This document shows, one piece after another, positions 22,638 to 35,608 of a stretch of DNA of 64,000 nt. Every line of letters starts with the position of its first letter. The first letter of the stretch is position 1. The stretch comes from Phallus indusiatus (Eukaryota; Basidiomycota; Agaricomycetes; Phallales; Phallaceae), in assembly GCA_027605045.1 (NCBI GenBank), contig JAQFWX010000001.1, positions 2,294,001 through 2,358,000 on the forward strand, read 5' to 3'. Below the pieces are notes generated by a model, which worked only from the letters and a program-made list of their open reading frames with translations, made no database searches and was not told where the DNA came from. The position numbers were made by a program, and so were the translations under genes.

Positions 22638-23345
22638 ATCTCTTGTTAGCAGTTCAACGCTGCTTCGCGAGAACCGAGGAGCGTGAGAGTTATTGTAATA
22701 AGCTGAGCTCGTAGTCGAATCGGCTCCTCGTCGGTTTACGTATGGATTCTTCAGCGAGAGGTGAGTGAGATTGCTGAAGGCGAGTACGTGCGTTCACATC
22801 GTGCAGGTACGATTAATCCGTTTCCACCCGCTCCTCCCGTGATGAAATCATTAACTTCCATAGACATTGCCATGGAATTCTGGGCGTTGTTGCTGTTGTG
22901 GGGCCGGGGATCGAAGTATGAGGACACGTTGGACTAATTATCGAAATCTCGAGACATAGCTGATTATTGAGTTTTCAGAAGTCTCCGTTGATATATAGAA
23001 GAGGAGAACCCAGAGGAAGATAATGAGCTTTGGGGATGGAAAAAGAGAAAGATCAGAAGGAAAGAGTATGGTGGTGGTGGTTTACGCAATGAATGATGAG
23101 TTGAATAATTCCTTGTCGGTGTTTAAGTTTAATCTCTAACAGAACTGGAGATTGTTCTGAAGAACTATAATGAGGTGTTTCTTTCGGTGCAGTCCCAGTC
23201 GCCTTCCACAAGAACGAGATGAACGCCTGGGATGTGACAAAATTGTCACACCGGGGTGCCAGGCTTCAGTCCTGTTTGAAAGTTTCCACGCGTGCCACCT
23301 GCGTGAAGCCGGGACTTTGCAAAGTGCCGTATGTAATTGATTTCA

Positions 23346-24177
23346 ATGGAGGTCAGCATTTTGTTTGTAAACTTGATCTTCTGTTTCTGAAGGGACAAAA
23401 TTCCTTAAACCAGGTCGTAAATCCCCGTGTGCATCTGCTTTCAAACTTTGAAGTTCTGGCCTTACTCCGTGAACTTGAGCAAGAACAGTTAGCGGAAACC
23501 AGAGCAGCTCTTGCCTTTCAAAAAGAAAAGGAAACAGCGCTTCAACAACAAAATGGCAATAGCAATAACAAAAATGATGACTCGGAATTCAGCACATTTG
23601 TATCTCATCAACCTCCCATACCCGAAGTTTGTGAAAACTTGCGAACTGTGGAATTTGAGGTATGTTATTACATTTGAATACTATTTGAACAAGGGTGTAT
23701 TCATTTTTTGTTTTCTTGGCTGTGTCGCCAGGCGATTGCACATCTTACGGCTCCTTTCCAGCCCACCCCACGCCAAAGTGAGAGCGGCGTCACCTCGCTC
23801 ACCAGAAGCTTACGAAAATACGACCTCACCAAAGCTGAAAAACTTCAGATTGTAAATCTTGCTCCTACTCAGGCAGTAGAACTGTATGTTGTATGTGATA
23901 TCTTCCTCATTCATTGCAATTACGTTTTTCGTTTTGACCTGTTCCCTTAATAGATAGTGGAAGAACTCGAAGATCGACTAAGTAACACGATGGATGAAAT
24001 ATTAGATCTGGCTAGAAACTCTTTGACAGAGACACCCGGGGACCAGAGTATGTCTTACACATTTAAATAACATTCTCTTTCTCTCTGACACGTGTCGTTC
24101 TTAAAGATGGGGCTGAAGAAATTTTACCCGATGTTGAATATCCAGAGCAAAGACATATGCCCCGCATTGAAGCATAG
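23346..24177 (+). CDS. RPC17: DNA-directed RNA polymerase III subunit Rpc9/C17 (CGRP-RCP family)
   Basis: Subunit of the Pol III stalk, pairing with Rpc25/C25 and needed for initiation at tRNA and 5S genes. Five exons: 23346-23351 (just ATGGAG), 23414-23659, 23732-23890, 23954-24047, 24107-24177, 191 residues. The tiny first exon restores the family start MEVVNPRVHLLSNFEVLALL. Exon 3 holds the HRDC-like signature YDLTKAEKLQIVNLAPTQAV (about residues 114-133), then VEELEDRLSNTMDEIL. The first donor is GTCAGC, slightly unusual. A Gln- and Asn-rich insert (about residues 40-60) separates the two conserved parts. The TAG stop is followed in frame by 24 acidic codons (see findings). Single copy in this window. 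Confidence 0.9.
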
Positions 24178-25009
24178 CCTGAACAAGACTTGGAGGAGGA
24201 GGAAGAGGAACAGATGGCGTGGGATCATGACGATGACGGGTTTGTGGTGTGAGGGAGCGTAGCTCCCTACGCGTGTTTGCTTAGCGCTCGTCGGAGTCTA
24301 TTTTTACTCATCCTTTGTTCGCGTCCACTTCGTGGACACTCCTTTCTTTCGTCATATTCCTATGCTGTTCCTTTATCTTTCCTTCCTTTATTCACATTTC
24401 TTTATTTCTTCCTTTATGTTATGCTTCGTTTATTTGACTTAGTCTACCTGTATTTAACCCCTCCTCATTTTTATATAGATCATCGTTTTATCCTCCGGAC
24501 TTCAGGCATAGGCCTTCTCTTGAGATTTCTCGGTCATCCCCTTTTGAGCGATCTTATCGATTCACTGACGACTTTTGCTGTTAGCGCAGCACGCCGTCTT
24601 ATAGTGGATGATGGAGGCGGATTCGAGGGCGATTTAGAAGTTGGGGATGAAGCCGAATAGGATGAGGTACACGCTGGCACAGAACCCACTGAAGTTTGAC
24701 AACTTGCATCAAATTCAGAGTCCTTTGCTTATAGCGCATTTGATTCATGCATATCTCACTACACCGACATGAAAGGGCCGGAAATGCGCAGTATCCTTTA
24801 TACCTTAGCGAGTCCAAGTCGTAGTCGAGAGGAGAATAGAAAACTTTATTTCCGTGTCTAAAGTGCTACAATACCTCGTTGTTATCAAAAGGCGCTGACA
24901 ACTTGGGAGTGACAGCCACGCACATAGGCTAAAAGAGTTTATTTGCTCGAAGTTTGTTGACAGAATGACAAATATTGGCTGACCAGCATGCCAAAGGTAA
25001 GCACAATTA
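24178..25009. other. Region between Rpc9 and DUF6533 copy D
   Basis: The first 75 bases continue the Rpc9 frame behind its stop. A 127-codon frame at 24277-24660 is hydrophobic and Leu/Phe-rich without family resemblance, and is read as chance. The rest is 3' flank of copy D, which runs on the minus strand toward this gene. Confidence 0.4.
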
Positions 25010-26749
25010 CTATACTAAAATCGACCCAGTTTCCGAACATTCAGCTTCGACCTCGGGAAGATCGTTATCACCTTCGAGGACCATCACATCGATGTTTTCA
25101 TAATCGCTCATTTCCACCATAATGGATTGATGGATATAATCCGCCATGCCCTCAAATGAAATGGTCGGTAATGTTATATTTGAAGCTTGAATTACTGCCA
25201 TATTCCGCTGGCGAAGTTCCAAAGTGAAACCGGAAATTAGAATGGCGGATAAACTTGATCAGACAGTGAGCGTAATGACCTCGGGACAGTAAAGGCAAAC
25301 CACACCTAGTCTCTAAACTGCCTAAAATAGCGACTACAACCTATATGTAAATTTAAATGAGAAACTGCATCCGTATATGTTTCATTCTAAACAGAGCGGC
25401 GCATTTACGATATTAAACTTGGTCTACCAAAAATATAATCAAACTCCAAAAAACATGATCAGAAGAATTGTCTTAGATCTCACCAGGTCAAGTATTAGCA
25501 CGGTACTGTCCAAAATAATAATAGCGCTTTCTATAATATCAGAGATTGGCAGAAGAATTAAACCTTGTTTGAACCTACCCAAATCGTGATACAGCTGTAA
25601 TTTCCTATCAGAAGCAGTTTTGTTAAGGACATGATCAAAGCCTACTTTGTTTGAGTAATACTGAAACAATGTCATTATGGTTTCTGATTCCACTTTCACC
25701 CTTCGACTTCCATGTGCCCCAAACCTTCCATATGCTAACAAAAAAGACAACTATGTCTATTGAAAGATAGAGAATATTTGCGATTGTTCCTGTCAGGAGA
25801 GTAATGGCTGAATTATATCACGATCCTTAGAATTGTCGATTCAGAGGTATACTTCTAAACCTACGTGAAACGCTATAGAACCATTTTAAAACCAAATCAT
25901 AATTTGACATAGCCTGAGACTTATCACAAACCCGATTTGATGGTTGACGCAGACATTAGTCCCTACCATGCCTATAACAAAAGTCAGATATGCTACGTTT
26001 CCCCATTATACTGATGATTTTTACCATAAAGGCTGATGATAAGCCCTCCCAAGAGGAAGAAGGTTAAGATACCAAATATGACTTTATTCTTCTCAGATAA
26101 TGCGTACACCCGAATGATCAATATACCTAATAATAATGCATGTATTCAAAATTCATTCCTAAACTGCACAAAATCTGTTACACTCACATCCGGCGCCAAT
26201 AATCGTCGCAGATGATGCAGCACTTTCCAGGATATTCAGGAGATTACAAAAGCTTTTCCTCTTTTTGAGTTTCCCATTTTTTTGTAATAACAAAGTCTTA
26301 CCTCGCCTGCATAAAGGAGCACTTGTGTGTAAACTATCTGAAAACGGCTCAAAATTGTTCGACTTACTGGCAAAAAAAACACCCAAAAGGCAATTCCTTG
26401 GCTGATTAATATTCCATATCTCGTAAAAACGTAAAATAGAGTTATAATGCTGAAGGGTCTGGATGATAGCCACATATACGTTGCTTCTCGTGATAAATCC
26501 AGCACCATAGTATAGAGAGCAAGTGCTGAGATATTACTTTTATTTGAACTAGCGTATCAGATAGTATAAAAATAACGCACTGAAGCTACTAGCACCGACG
26601 AGACTGAGAACGTAACTAGTATATAATTATCAGATGAAGACCCGACATCCGAAATAATAACACATCAAATACAGTTCTTGGATTAGTTGTGAAGGGACCG
26701 CACTACCGGTAGTGGAGGTGGCATTGATAACACTGTTGTTATGATTCAT
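25010..26749 (-). CDS. DUF6533 multi-pass membrane protein, copy D (D/H subfamily)
   Basis: Convergent with Rpc9. Start MNHNNSVINATSTTGSAV at 26749; core TLALYTMVLDLSREATYMW; a helix pair around ILTFFLLGGLIISLYG and VVFFVSIWKVW; tail ADYIHQSIMVEMSDYEN, ending CSETGSILV instead of the REESA of other copies. Exon 4 is only 5 bases (GCGAG) and exon 8 is 8 bases; exon 6 uses a shifted GTGAGT donor that keeps the frame. An in-frame ATG further upstream (26890) exists, but the chosen one matches all paralogues. No lesion found. Together with copy H it forms a separate subfamily, also supported by shared 5' flanks. Confidence 0.8.
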
Positions 26750-28400
26750 TTTCAGAATGATGGGTCGGAGTGCGAACACAATTATGAATGAAGGTAAAAT
26801 GGATCCAAAATTTTGAGAGGCAAACAGGAAGGGTGATGCGTTAAATAGTAATTGGAGTAAGCCTTGAAAGCCGCTAATCATCATTTTCATTGATCACATG
26901 CCAACTCCAGGCTGTGAAAGACTTTCTCCCTTGATTGAACTTACATATCTTGATTTAACCTTTGTAACTCTTGCAATGACTGGCAATCAGTGATCTGGGT
27001 TTCGGCTCTGAAGCACATTCCCCCATCTTGGAACCTCCCGGGACGCTCTGGAAGTTTCAAGATGGGGGGATGTGTTTCAGAGTAGTTATGTATAGCAAAA
27101 TGCAATGGCGTCCGCGGCCTGACCCAGACGATTCATCAGCATTCCCTTCCAATTAATTCTATAAGCGGGGAAATCTTATCAGCATATGAAACTATAGCAA
27201 TGGTGGGACATATAACTTAGTGGCCTCAGTGACCATCTTGGAAGCCTTCTGAAAGTCCTTATAGCCAAACAAAGCCCTTAAGTTCCCTCATCACAACTGT
27301 TATATCGCAATCTTGCGTTTGAGCTCTGAGTTTTTGTGTACAATCGCAATAAACGAAGGTGCACATATCGAGTCGGATAGTTGTGAAAGCGCTTTTCTAA
27401 ATTGGCTGCAAAATTGATGGGACTTTCAGAAAACTTAAAGGTCTGGCCATTTACGAACATTATTACTGTTAATTCACATCTTGTGAAATTTAGGTGAATT
27501 CATCTTCCTTCTCGACGAGGAAAAGATATACCAGCTGATCTGAGTTATGTTACGCGTGAGCACGTGGGATCCAGGAGAAGTGATGCGATGTATTTACTTT
27601 AATTACTATTTCAATTTATTTAGAATCGTATCTTTGCGCGCAGTCCTAGAAGCTATGCATTTTCTTTGTTTATTTACTGTTTGCCGGTCAGTTGGCTAAA
27701 CTTTTTGGAAGCCGATGGGCGCTTTACGATGATTTCTGAATTGATTCTCAGGAAATATCTGAAAATGGATGGAACTGAGAAGCTACTGCGCACCGCGGCC
27801 GTGTTTAGCATTGAAAGTTCAGTCAGGATTGCGCCACTGCGTGAATGGAACAGCCTACACAAAATAAACAAGTCCCGCGTAAGACTAATCTCCCGTCTCA
27901 CCTTGATCACTAACTAGCGTTCCGAGATCGGATTCTGTTCTTGGTACTAGCTGACAAACGTCGTCGTTACGTTTGGACAAACACCTTTTGGGCTCATGGA
28001 TGCGGTTGAATGGATCCGCTGTAACGATGAAAGCATTTGAGAAACATTCGATAAGTAATCACTGCGCAGAGTGATATCTGGATGGGGGAGCTTTGGCATC
28101 TATCGTGATTCAAATGGACGTTGCTCCAAAAAAGACTCCCAACTGTCCCCTGTAAATACAACATCATCGATTCATTCCGTAACCTGTGCCAAAGTCTTGA
28201 TGATAACACCCTTCTCATGTCCGGTCATGCTGATTGGCCCAACTTTCGAGCTGATATCTCTCACCTCTGAGGATGAGCTATCATCGAGAAGCTTGATGAT
28301 GGACTTGCAAGATGGACAGCCTAAATCGGCGGACGGAGTCGCTTGGACTTGAACATCCCAGATGTGAAATTTCGGCCGAATCAATCCTTTTTTGATCGTG
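26750..28400 (-). repeat. 5' flank of copy D, shared with copy H
   Basis: Stretches of this segment reappear in order upstream of copy H (51.5-53.25 kb): for instance 27541-27600 matches 52256-52300, and 28090-28330 matches 52910-53170. Reading the H version on the plus strand gives an 81-codon frame (52953-53198) that is broken in the D version, so a decayed exon may lie here, but no gene is supported. Confidence 0.6.
27006..27082. repeat. Inverted repeat, 28-base arms
   Basis: CTCTGAAGCACATTCCCCCA with its continuation to 27033 pairs with 27055-27082, about 24 of 28 positions matching, around a 21-base loop. It sits about 250 bases upstream of the copy D start. Confidence 0.7.
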
Positions 28401-30590
28401 ATATAAATGTGTAAGTAACGTATGTGGATTTTTCAAATCTGCCGCTTGACAACCGTTTCCGCTGACCTGTGATGAAGTTCGCTGTAGATGAGGACGGTTA
28501 ATACGCTTTGCGGTGGCCCCATTGTTTTCGTATCATGATCTTATCTGTTCTGAGAACGGGGTACCAAACACACCTTATTCCCATTCATTGGTGTACCACG
28601 ATCGCTTTCTTTTCTTTTCTTGCAGTGCGCAGGCGCCAATGTTGCATTTCGTCATAATACGTATGTAGCTCATGACGTTGAATTTGGGTAAGAGAGAGAG
28701 AGAGTACGTCTAATTGAAATTTCTGAGGTCTTTATTCCATCTGTTATTGAATTAGGAATGATACTGACATCTGAACACTATTGGTCGCTGTTAGAAGGAC
28801 TGACTTAAGCGCCAACACCACGCCCTCTACGCGTACTACAAGCGCGTCACCTCTCTCTAGTCGTCTTACCTTCATTACCTGTAGATTAATTAGCTTACAG
28901 TCGCACGATCTTCCGGCGCTGGCCAATATCTGAATGAGGACAACACAAACCGCTTTCAGGTTTCGGGTTTCGGGTTTGGTGTAATACAAATGAGTCTGGG
29001 ATTTTATTCTAAGATCATCTAATACTATTCAAAAGAGTCAGTGATAATGATTTCAATGATACAAAAATGGTGCGTATTTACATCAGGAGGACTGCCCTCA
29101 GGCCCATCCTTTGATCAGTCCAAACCTGTCCAAAAAGAACCACCGGTGATGCGGAAAGAAAGAGTTGTAATAAAAAGTACTTGGAGGGCTAAAGTCCGAC
29201 CGCGCCTCGACTGAATCATGCTGAGTTCGGTGATCCGGAATTATCAGCTGAAGCGAGCCCATTCTATTTCTGATACGAGCATAACGAAAATCCAACTGGA
29301 TTGGTTTGATTCCGCCACTGAACCGCTGTTGTCGTTGACTTGGGGTATATTCTACAATGTAAGGCTGACAGAACTGAAGACGACACATCACTGGGAGGGG
29401 CCGAGCACGGGGGGCTGTCGCGCTTGACACATGGAAAGTTATTCGGACCATAGTCGCGAAGATGTTGGTTCTTAGTTATGATGACTTAAATCAATTAATT
29501 GGGGTCAGGAAGACCCAACGTTGCACCGGCCGGTGCAAAAAGGGCGCAGGAAGTGCTGCTGAAAAATCGTCCGGATTTGCAGACGCCTTAGTTGAACTTG
29601 GGTTGATTGTGGTTCCGGTGATACATGAAGACACGTTCTGTTACCGCTGTTAAATCATGAGCAACAGCTTGTCAACGCCGTTGCGGACGATGAAGAGATG
29701 GACTGGTCGGTGGGCGGGCCGTGGGCGCTAACGCTTACTAACCACGATTAGTCATGACTTGAAAAAGATGACGTTTCCCTTCACAAAGTCCACTCTCTAT
29801 TCCAATATTTCAATACCCGTGCCTTTCCACACATCTGGAGCCCTGATGAAAGTACAAGGCTGTGATGATCTCTGATATCTTCTGACGGCAGTTCATTTGA
29901 GATGTTCACAGTCGCGTCCCATCATCTGACTGCGTCCAAGCACGAAGAGCTGTCATTAGGTGGTTTAAATTTAAGTTGTTACATGTTACTAGTGAGTTAA
30001 AGCAGTGCCATAATTATAGTGTCGTAAACTCAGCCACAAATGTATATGCCAGGTGTTATACTAAACCGACTCGAATTGAAAGATTCCCATAATCTTTTAC
30101 ATAAAACGCCACCCGTTGTGTAGGAGACCATGCGACTCAGTGATACAGGTTATAAACTGCTAGCCAATTGAATATAGAAACACCTAACGAACACAGCGCA
30201 TCATTCGGATCTTCTGAGGGGCTGTGACATGAAGCCACCTTTCCAAACAGGATTCAAACACTAGCGACTCCAATTCAGCTGGGCGCAAAACGTTATTGAC
30301 GAGTTACTAACACTCCTTTCCACTCTTGCCTATTGGACTCTTTTCATCATGACCAATAATAGCTCAATGCCACCTTCACTGGTGCTGCGACGGTCGCTTC
30401 AGATTTGATTTAGAAAAGCGTATCCAAAGTAAGTTCTCTTCCCTATTATCCAGTTAAATTGTAGTTGACCGTAGGATATTAGCTACGTAGCGCCGTCGCT
30501 TGTTTCTATGAGTATGTTTGATGCGTCATCCTCGACCAATATCTAACTCCTAAAATTCATTGCTAGAAATCAATATCCTAGCGCTTCTTT
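28400..30590. other. Mixed intergenic and repeat-derived DNA
   Basis: No gene supported. 29040-29360 resembles 57890-58230 and more weakly 42460-42700 and 48130-48330, so part of it is another copy of the 3' flank block. An (AG)n tract lies at about 28689-28703. Confidence 0.4.
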
Positions 30591-32713
30591 ATACTGTGTT
30601 GTCCATGCCGCGGAATATAGTATGTGTGTTGTTGTCCCTGAATGTCTCGAATTTGCTATACGCCTGTGCGAAATGTGGAGTTTTAATCAGCCAAGGATCT
30701 TTCTTTTGGCTGAACTCGGTGCGTTTTCTTATAGCATGAGTTTGTAATGCAGGCAAGGTATTACTAGTATTACTATACGCCACATTGAATATTTGTAAAC
30801 TGACGAAGGTGCAGAAGCTCATGCGACGACTTGAATCGTGTAACGCCTGCTAGGTTAAAGTCTTCCGGTCATTTTACTTACCGAATTTACTCTGGATCTT
30901 CGTCAACGGAATTCTCCGTGAATTCACTGCACGAATGCTAAATTTCAATACACTTCGGAAAGATTATTTAAGGCACCAAATCAGTTTCTCCACTCTGGGA
31001 TTCCAAGGTGTCGGAAATCGAGTCAGCTTAGAAGCATGTTGAGTTTTGTCATAGTACAATGGGCACTGGCAAAGTTACACCTCGATTCTAGCTGATTTTT
31101 TATCTTACAATAGAATAGGTTGTCTCATCATTCAATAAATACGACATCTGACAAGACATCGGAATTAGTGATACATTTGAAGGCGTGTATTCTTTCTGAC
31201 TTGGGACGCCTTGTGCGGTATGCCCCGAGTCTACTAGTCAGTTATACAAAAATACAATTACACGATCATACACTGATGCAGCCCGCAGATGATATGATGA
31301 CCATCTTATCTCGCTTATTTTTCAGATTCTAGCACAAGATGGCACCTTCCCAGAACATCACACAAACGTAACGCGTGCAGTACGCATTCAGAGTGATTGG
31401 GCGCCCATTGTTCTAGGCTGCCATCAACAACCAAGAGTGGTGGTTCTCCAATATCAGATTCCTACTCTAATTATAAACGGAGGGCGATCCTACGTCCCTC
31501 CGACCTGGCATGTTTGTTGCTATCAGTCGTTGAGCTTCTCATAACACCTGAATTTCTGATGAATGGTCTAGAATTACCTCGATACCATTTGCACCCGCAA
31601 GAGTAGAAAAGGATCCTGAGTCAGTCAATCAAGCTACTAGTACGGAATGATTAAGATCCCAGCGTGGTGTCAACAACAGTCGCGAAGGACCAGAGATCCA
31701 ACCACAAACAAAGACAAAAAGAACCATAAGGGGTATCATAATCAGTCGTTTCTCATCAGGAAGAGGTACATCCTTGTTCTAAAAACGTGACTCATTGACA
31801 GTAACTGTCACTAAATGCTAAATTTTGACCCGGGTCTGAGTCTCCGAGTTGCATCATTCTAAAAGAAGCATTTAAATAAATTGATGTCTCGGACAGGATG
31901 TACGTATGTATACATCCCTTCTTTTTTTCCAACCCACAGTTAAGGAACAAGTTTATGATGATTTCTATTATTTATATCCTCAGATCAAAAGGCAATACAT
32001 GCCAATTTCAATTGCATGACGAGCCTCGGGCTGAGGGACTTGGAAACCAACCGCGATCGCGTCCGACATGTCGGCTACTAGTATATTGAGATTACCTCAG
32101 GGTATCAATTACTAGTGGAGTCAAATCAGTGATGTCGAACTCATCTGCCGAGCACATTTCGAGATCTGGAAGTTTTGGGAGCACTTAGGACTTGGTGACT
32201 TTCATATCCGAAAATGCATTTCAGAGATGTCAGACGCAGCAGCTAAGAACCCGGCCGCGGCCTTCAGCTAAAAGTATTAATGTTTTCCTACCCGATCGAC
32301 TCCAGCTTCTAATTTCGTTGGTGGTTGAAGTTTTGTATTACGGGAAATTTTTGCGAGAAGTCTTATTGTCGTGGTACTAGCTGAGAAGCTGATCAGAATC
32401 TTTTTATATTGATATAATTGAGAGATCAGTGTCGGATTTCAATTAGTGTTCCTGCTATTCCACCTTAAACGATCATGGTGTGATCAGTGATGTTTATTGA
32501 CAATAGTGCGATGGTCCACGAAGGCGTCCCCTCAAGCCTAAAGCCTATACTTAAAAACTTGGACTATACGATCAGAAAACTCGGCCTTGACTGACTTATT
32601 TTAACATACCAGTCCTTCTCAATCTGTCTCACAGTTCAGGATACTTGGTTCATTTTGCCTCCAGTCCTTTGGTGACACATTTGTACCCCTTATAATATTT
32701 TTCGTTTCAGAAA
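30590..32713 (+). repeat. 5' flank of pseudogene E
   Basis: Diverged plus-strand copy of the flank seen before copies A-C. Landmarks in the same order: the TGCAGAA..TTGAATCGT block near 30810, the GGCGTGTATTCTTTCTGAC block near 31181, the TCGTTGAGCTTCTCATAA block near 31529. No coding exon recognised. Confidence 0.6.
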
Positions 32714-33529
32714 ATGAACAACAACGAAGTCAATGTCACCAGTAGTGAGATAACCGCTTTGATCCAAGAAGTATATTTCGAGTGAGTTATTATTCTCGAC
32801 GTTACAGTCGTTCAGTGTTCATTTGACCATAAGAGATATTAGTTACGTCTACACGCTGAGTTATATTTTATCTAAAAAACTGGTGAACATTTTACTACAA
32901 AAGTGATGCCACAGCACTTTTTTTTTATGCTACGATGTTGAATATACCACGAGAAATGGAGTATAGTTGGTTATCACCCAAACCGTTCAGTATTCCAACT
33001 CTACTTTATGCTTTCGCAAGATATGGAACATTAATCGGTCAAATACTCCACGTTTGGTTGACGTTCACTCCAGTGAGCCAAAAATAATTCAAGTGTCCAT
33101 TGATAGACAACGTTACATAATAACTATTCCTTTCTTGCAGGCGGGAAGGTAAGAGGAGATCATTATCATGGAGAATGGAAACTCAAAAAGAGAAAAAGTT
33201 TGTGCAGTGTCCTGACGAATACAGACGATGCTATTATCATTATGACAAGTATTAGTCTTGGAGGTTAGTGTGACGCGTAAACTCGAGGGATATCATTTGA
33301 CATCTCCCAAACTAAAAATGCGGCAGTCATTCAAGCTAGGAATGTAACATTACCAGATCTTCACTTTCGAAGCGTGGTGGATTATATGCATCAATCCATT
33401 ATGGTGGAAATGAGCGATCACGAGAACGTCAATGCTACGGTCAAGGAAGATGATAATCGCGGTCATCTCTTGCAGATGGGATCACTCAACGCAGTGGGAG
33501 TATACGTAGGACGCGAAGAGTCGGCTTAA
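32714..33529 (+). pseudogene. DUF6533 membrane protein pseudogene, copy E (internal deletion)
   Basis: Starts like a normal copy: MNNNEVNVTSSEITALIQEV, then exon 3 with TMLNIPREMEYSW and the 8-base exon 4 GCGGGAAG. Exon 2 has lost about 20 bases including its donor. After exon 5 (ends near 33264) the sequence jumps directly into the last exon at about 33320, so exons 6 to 13, carrying most of the membrane helices, are gone. The tail is still well preserved: VVDYMHQSIMVEMSDHEN and the final REESA. Non-functional as a membrane protein; a truncated product is unlikely because the frame is closed at the junction. Confidence 0.85.
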
Positions 33530-33559
33530 GATAATCTGGCTTACTTGGCGCGTCGGACG

Positions 33560-33960
33560 GGAAACGTTGAGGGGAGCCGGACAGCTCTAGCAGGAAGAGG
33601 GAAGATACTTAGGAGGAACTGTAAATAGAATAGGATGGAAATATAATCTCAAATCTCAAAATAGCTCTGAAACGAAATAAAGGGGGGAAAGTAAACTTTT
33701 TATTGTAAGAGTAAACTACTGAGTTTATATACTGAGAGACTAGTCCATGGACCTAAGAACTAAATGTCCTGGACTTAAACAATAGAACTACTGGAGGCTG
33801 TCCACACTGGGAAAACCTGTCCAAACTATTGTCCTAGCTAACTACTTATACTACAGTAATAATAGATCGAAAATAAATAAAATAAAACATGGAAAATAAA
33901 TGAAAAAAGCGCATATATGGTCATAGCCTGTTGGGGAATCCCACAACTTTCTGTTAGTAA
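33560..33960. mobile_element. AT-rich insertion behind pseudogene E, type unknown
   Basis: Behind all other plus-strand copies the sequence from the stop codon to the AAAGTAATATTATTG block is about 60-75 bases. Here it is about 460. The extra roughly 400 bases start near GGGAAACGTTGAGGGG and end near the restart TCAGAATAAG. They are AT-rich, found once in the window and without a coding frame. I could not find convincing terminal repeats or a target duplication. Confidence 0.45.
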
Positions 33961-34439
33961 ATAATTGAATCAGAATAAGTGTATGTTTTTCAGTTAAAGT
34001 AATATCATTGTTGCCTGTGGAGTAAGTTAGCAAGATTGAACAATTGACAAGTTGGATTGCAATGGCTTACTGAGCTGATATTTATAACAAGCACTTCCTG
34101 AACCTGGCAAGCCTCAAGAAAAAGCTGACTGTAAGGGGCTACATTGTATTGATACTAAATTGAAAGACTCGGAAGGTGGCAGGCACACTTTGACTGAGCG
34201 CTGAACGTCCTTCTCGCCAACTTACTAGCTTGAATACGGCAACAAACTAAATTTTCGGTCATGTCAAGAGGGAAAGTTTTGAGAGGCTTTTATTTTGAGT
34301 TTTGAGGCAGAATATCCACTTTTTACTCTGAGCTGAAGAATACCCCGGTCCCCGATGCGGTTCATCGGAGCGGGTTCACCATGAAATCTCTCAAACTCTC
34401 GCCCACTGTAAAAATGACTGGTCAAGAAATGATGTATTA

Positions 34440-35300
34440 CGCCAACGCCTTACAAGTCACGAGTAAGACCTTCCCGCCTCCTTCGTTTTATTCCGCTGTT
34501 CATCTTCTCACATGCACATTCAAACCATAGTCCACTGGCCCCAGCCCAATTCACACTCGAAAGACTTCCAGTTCTTCTGCCCATTAGCCCGATGCGCAGC
34601 TCGTAAGTACAATATAGCCACAAGCAAGTAGACGAATAAGAGGAACTGAGGCGAGGAACTGTTCTGGAGCGCGGGGTCTCAGATGACTTCAATAGATTTG
34701 AATACAATCAACCGACACACGAAAGGGTCGCAAAAGGCATAAAAATAACTCGCGGTATCGAGACCACCATTGTGCAGATTCGCGGCCCCTTCAAGCGCAC
34801 GACGGCAGCTGCATGTCGCCACAACTCCTCATACAGGCGAAGAGCTCTTTTGCTCGACGAGAGTCTTGCAAATCGATCTTGGCATTCCTGGTATTGCGTT
34901 ATTCACGTCAGTCGCGCTGTACCGTATGATGCTGGAGAAGGACAGGCAGTAAAGTAGGGATTCTGTTGTAAGCATCGTAATGAAAACAGCAGTGAAATGC
35001 ATTTACGCCGCCACAATAAATTTACTTCAGAATGTTCAAACCCTCCTGCTCTTTCTACGCACAGCACCACCACCCTTTCCATTCTCCTGCTTGTACCAGT
35101 ATATTTCTATGGGGCAGGACAGACTGCAAAACGTCCACATGTTGATATGGCGGCTGGTACATCTAAATCACACGTAGAGCAGAGTTAACATATTAAAAAC
35201 ACGTAAATAGAACGATTAACTTACCCAGAGAACAGCACACAGATACACTGCCAGCGGAGGGCAAGGTGGCAAAAGATTGTTCCCCAGCTTTCCCCTAGCT
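34440..35300 (-). repeat. 3' flank block of copy F (R2 repeat)
   Basis: Belongs to a dispersed block found also at 42.4-43.5, 48.1-49.6 and 57.9-59.3 kb, each time on the 3' side of a minus-strand DUF6533 copy, with shorter pieces behind A and B. Shared landmarks are CACTGGCCC...CGATGCGCAGCTCGTA near 34530-34610 and CAAATCGATCTTGGCATTCC near 34870. Frames in different copies share hydrophobic stretches but are all broken. Confidence 0.6.
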
Positions 35301-35474
35301 TTCCGCCGTCCTCAAAGTGTCTGTCGACGTCACCAGTACTAAACAAACACTGCGCATCCAAGATAATTGGGGAAAAAATTCTTCACGAAATCAATGCGTC
35401 GTGCGAAGCTGCAGAGGCAAATCTCGTGATAACGTTCGCGGTTAGGTACCGGTCACTAGTAGGATGGGGACATT

Positions 35475-35608
35475 AGAAAGCGGTGGCATTCAGAAACGCA
35501 GAGGAGTCCGAAGACCCGGGCGCCATCATTGAGCAATACGAGACTACACCTTTCTGGGTGTCAGAAAAGTGGGAAGATAATCGAAAGAATGTTGAGAAGA
35601 GCTGCTGA
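35475..35608 (+). pseudogene. Gene fragment, family unknown
   Basis: A 43-codon open frame reads VAFRNAEESEDPGAIIEQYE then TTPFWVSEKWEDNRKNVE, clearly protein-like, ending in TGA. A second, damaged copy lies at about 59397-59465, where the frame stops after APF. Both are in the 3' flank of a DUF6533 unit (F and I), so the fragment was duplicated with the unit. Parent gene not recognised. Confidence 0.4.

Noticed and set aside
24277..24660. 127-codon frame behind Rpc9
   Set aside because: Leu/Phe-rich translation of pyrimidine-rich DNA without family resemblance or conserved context.
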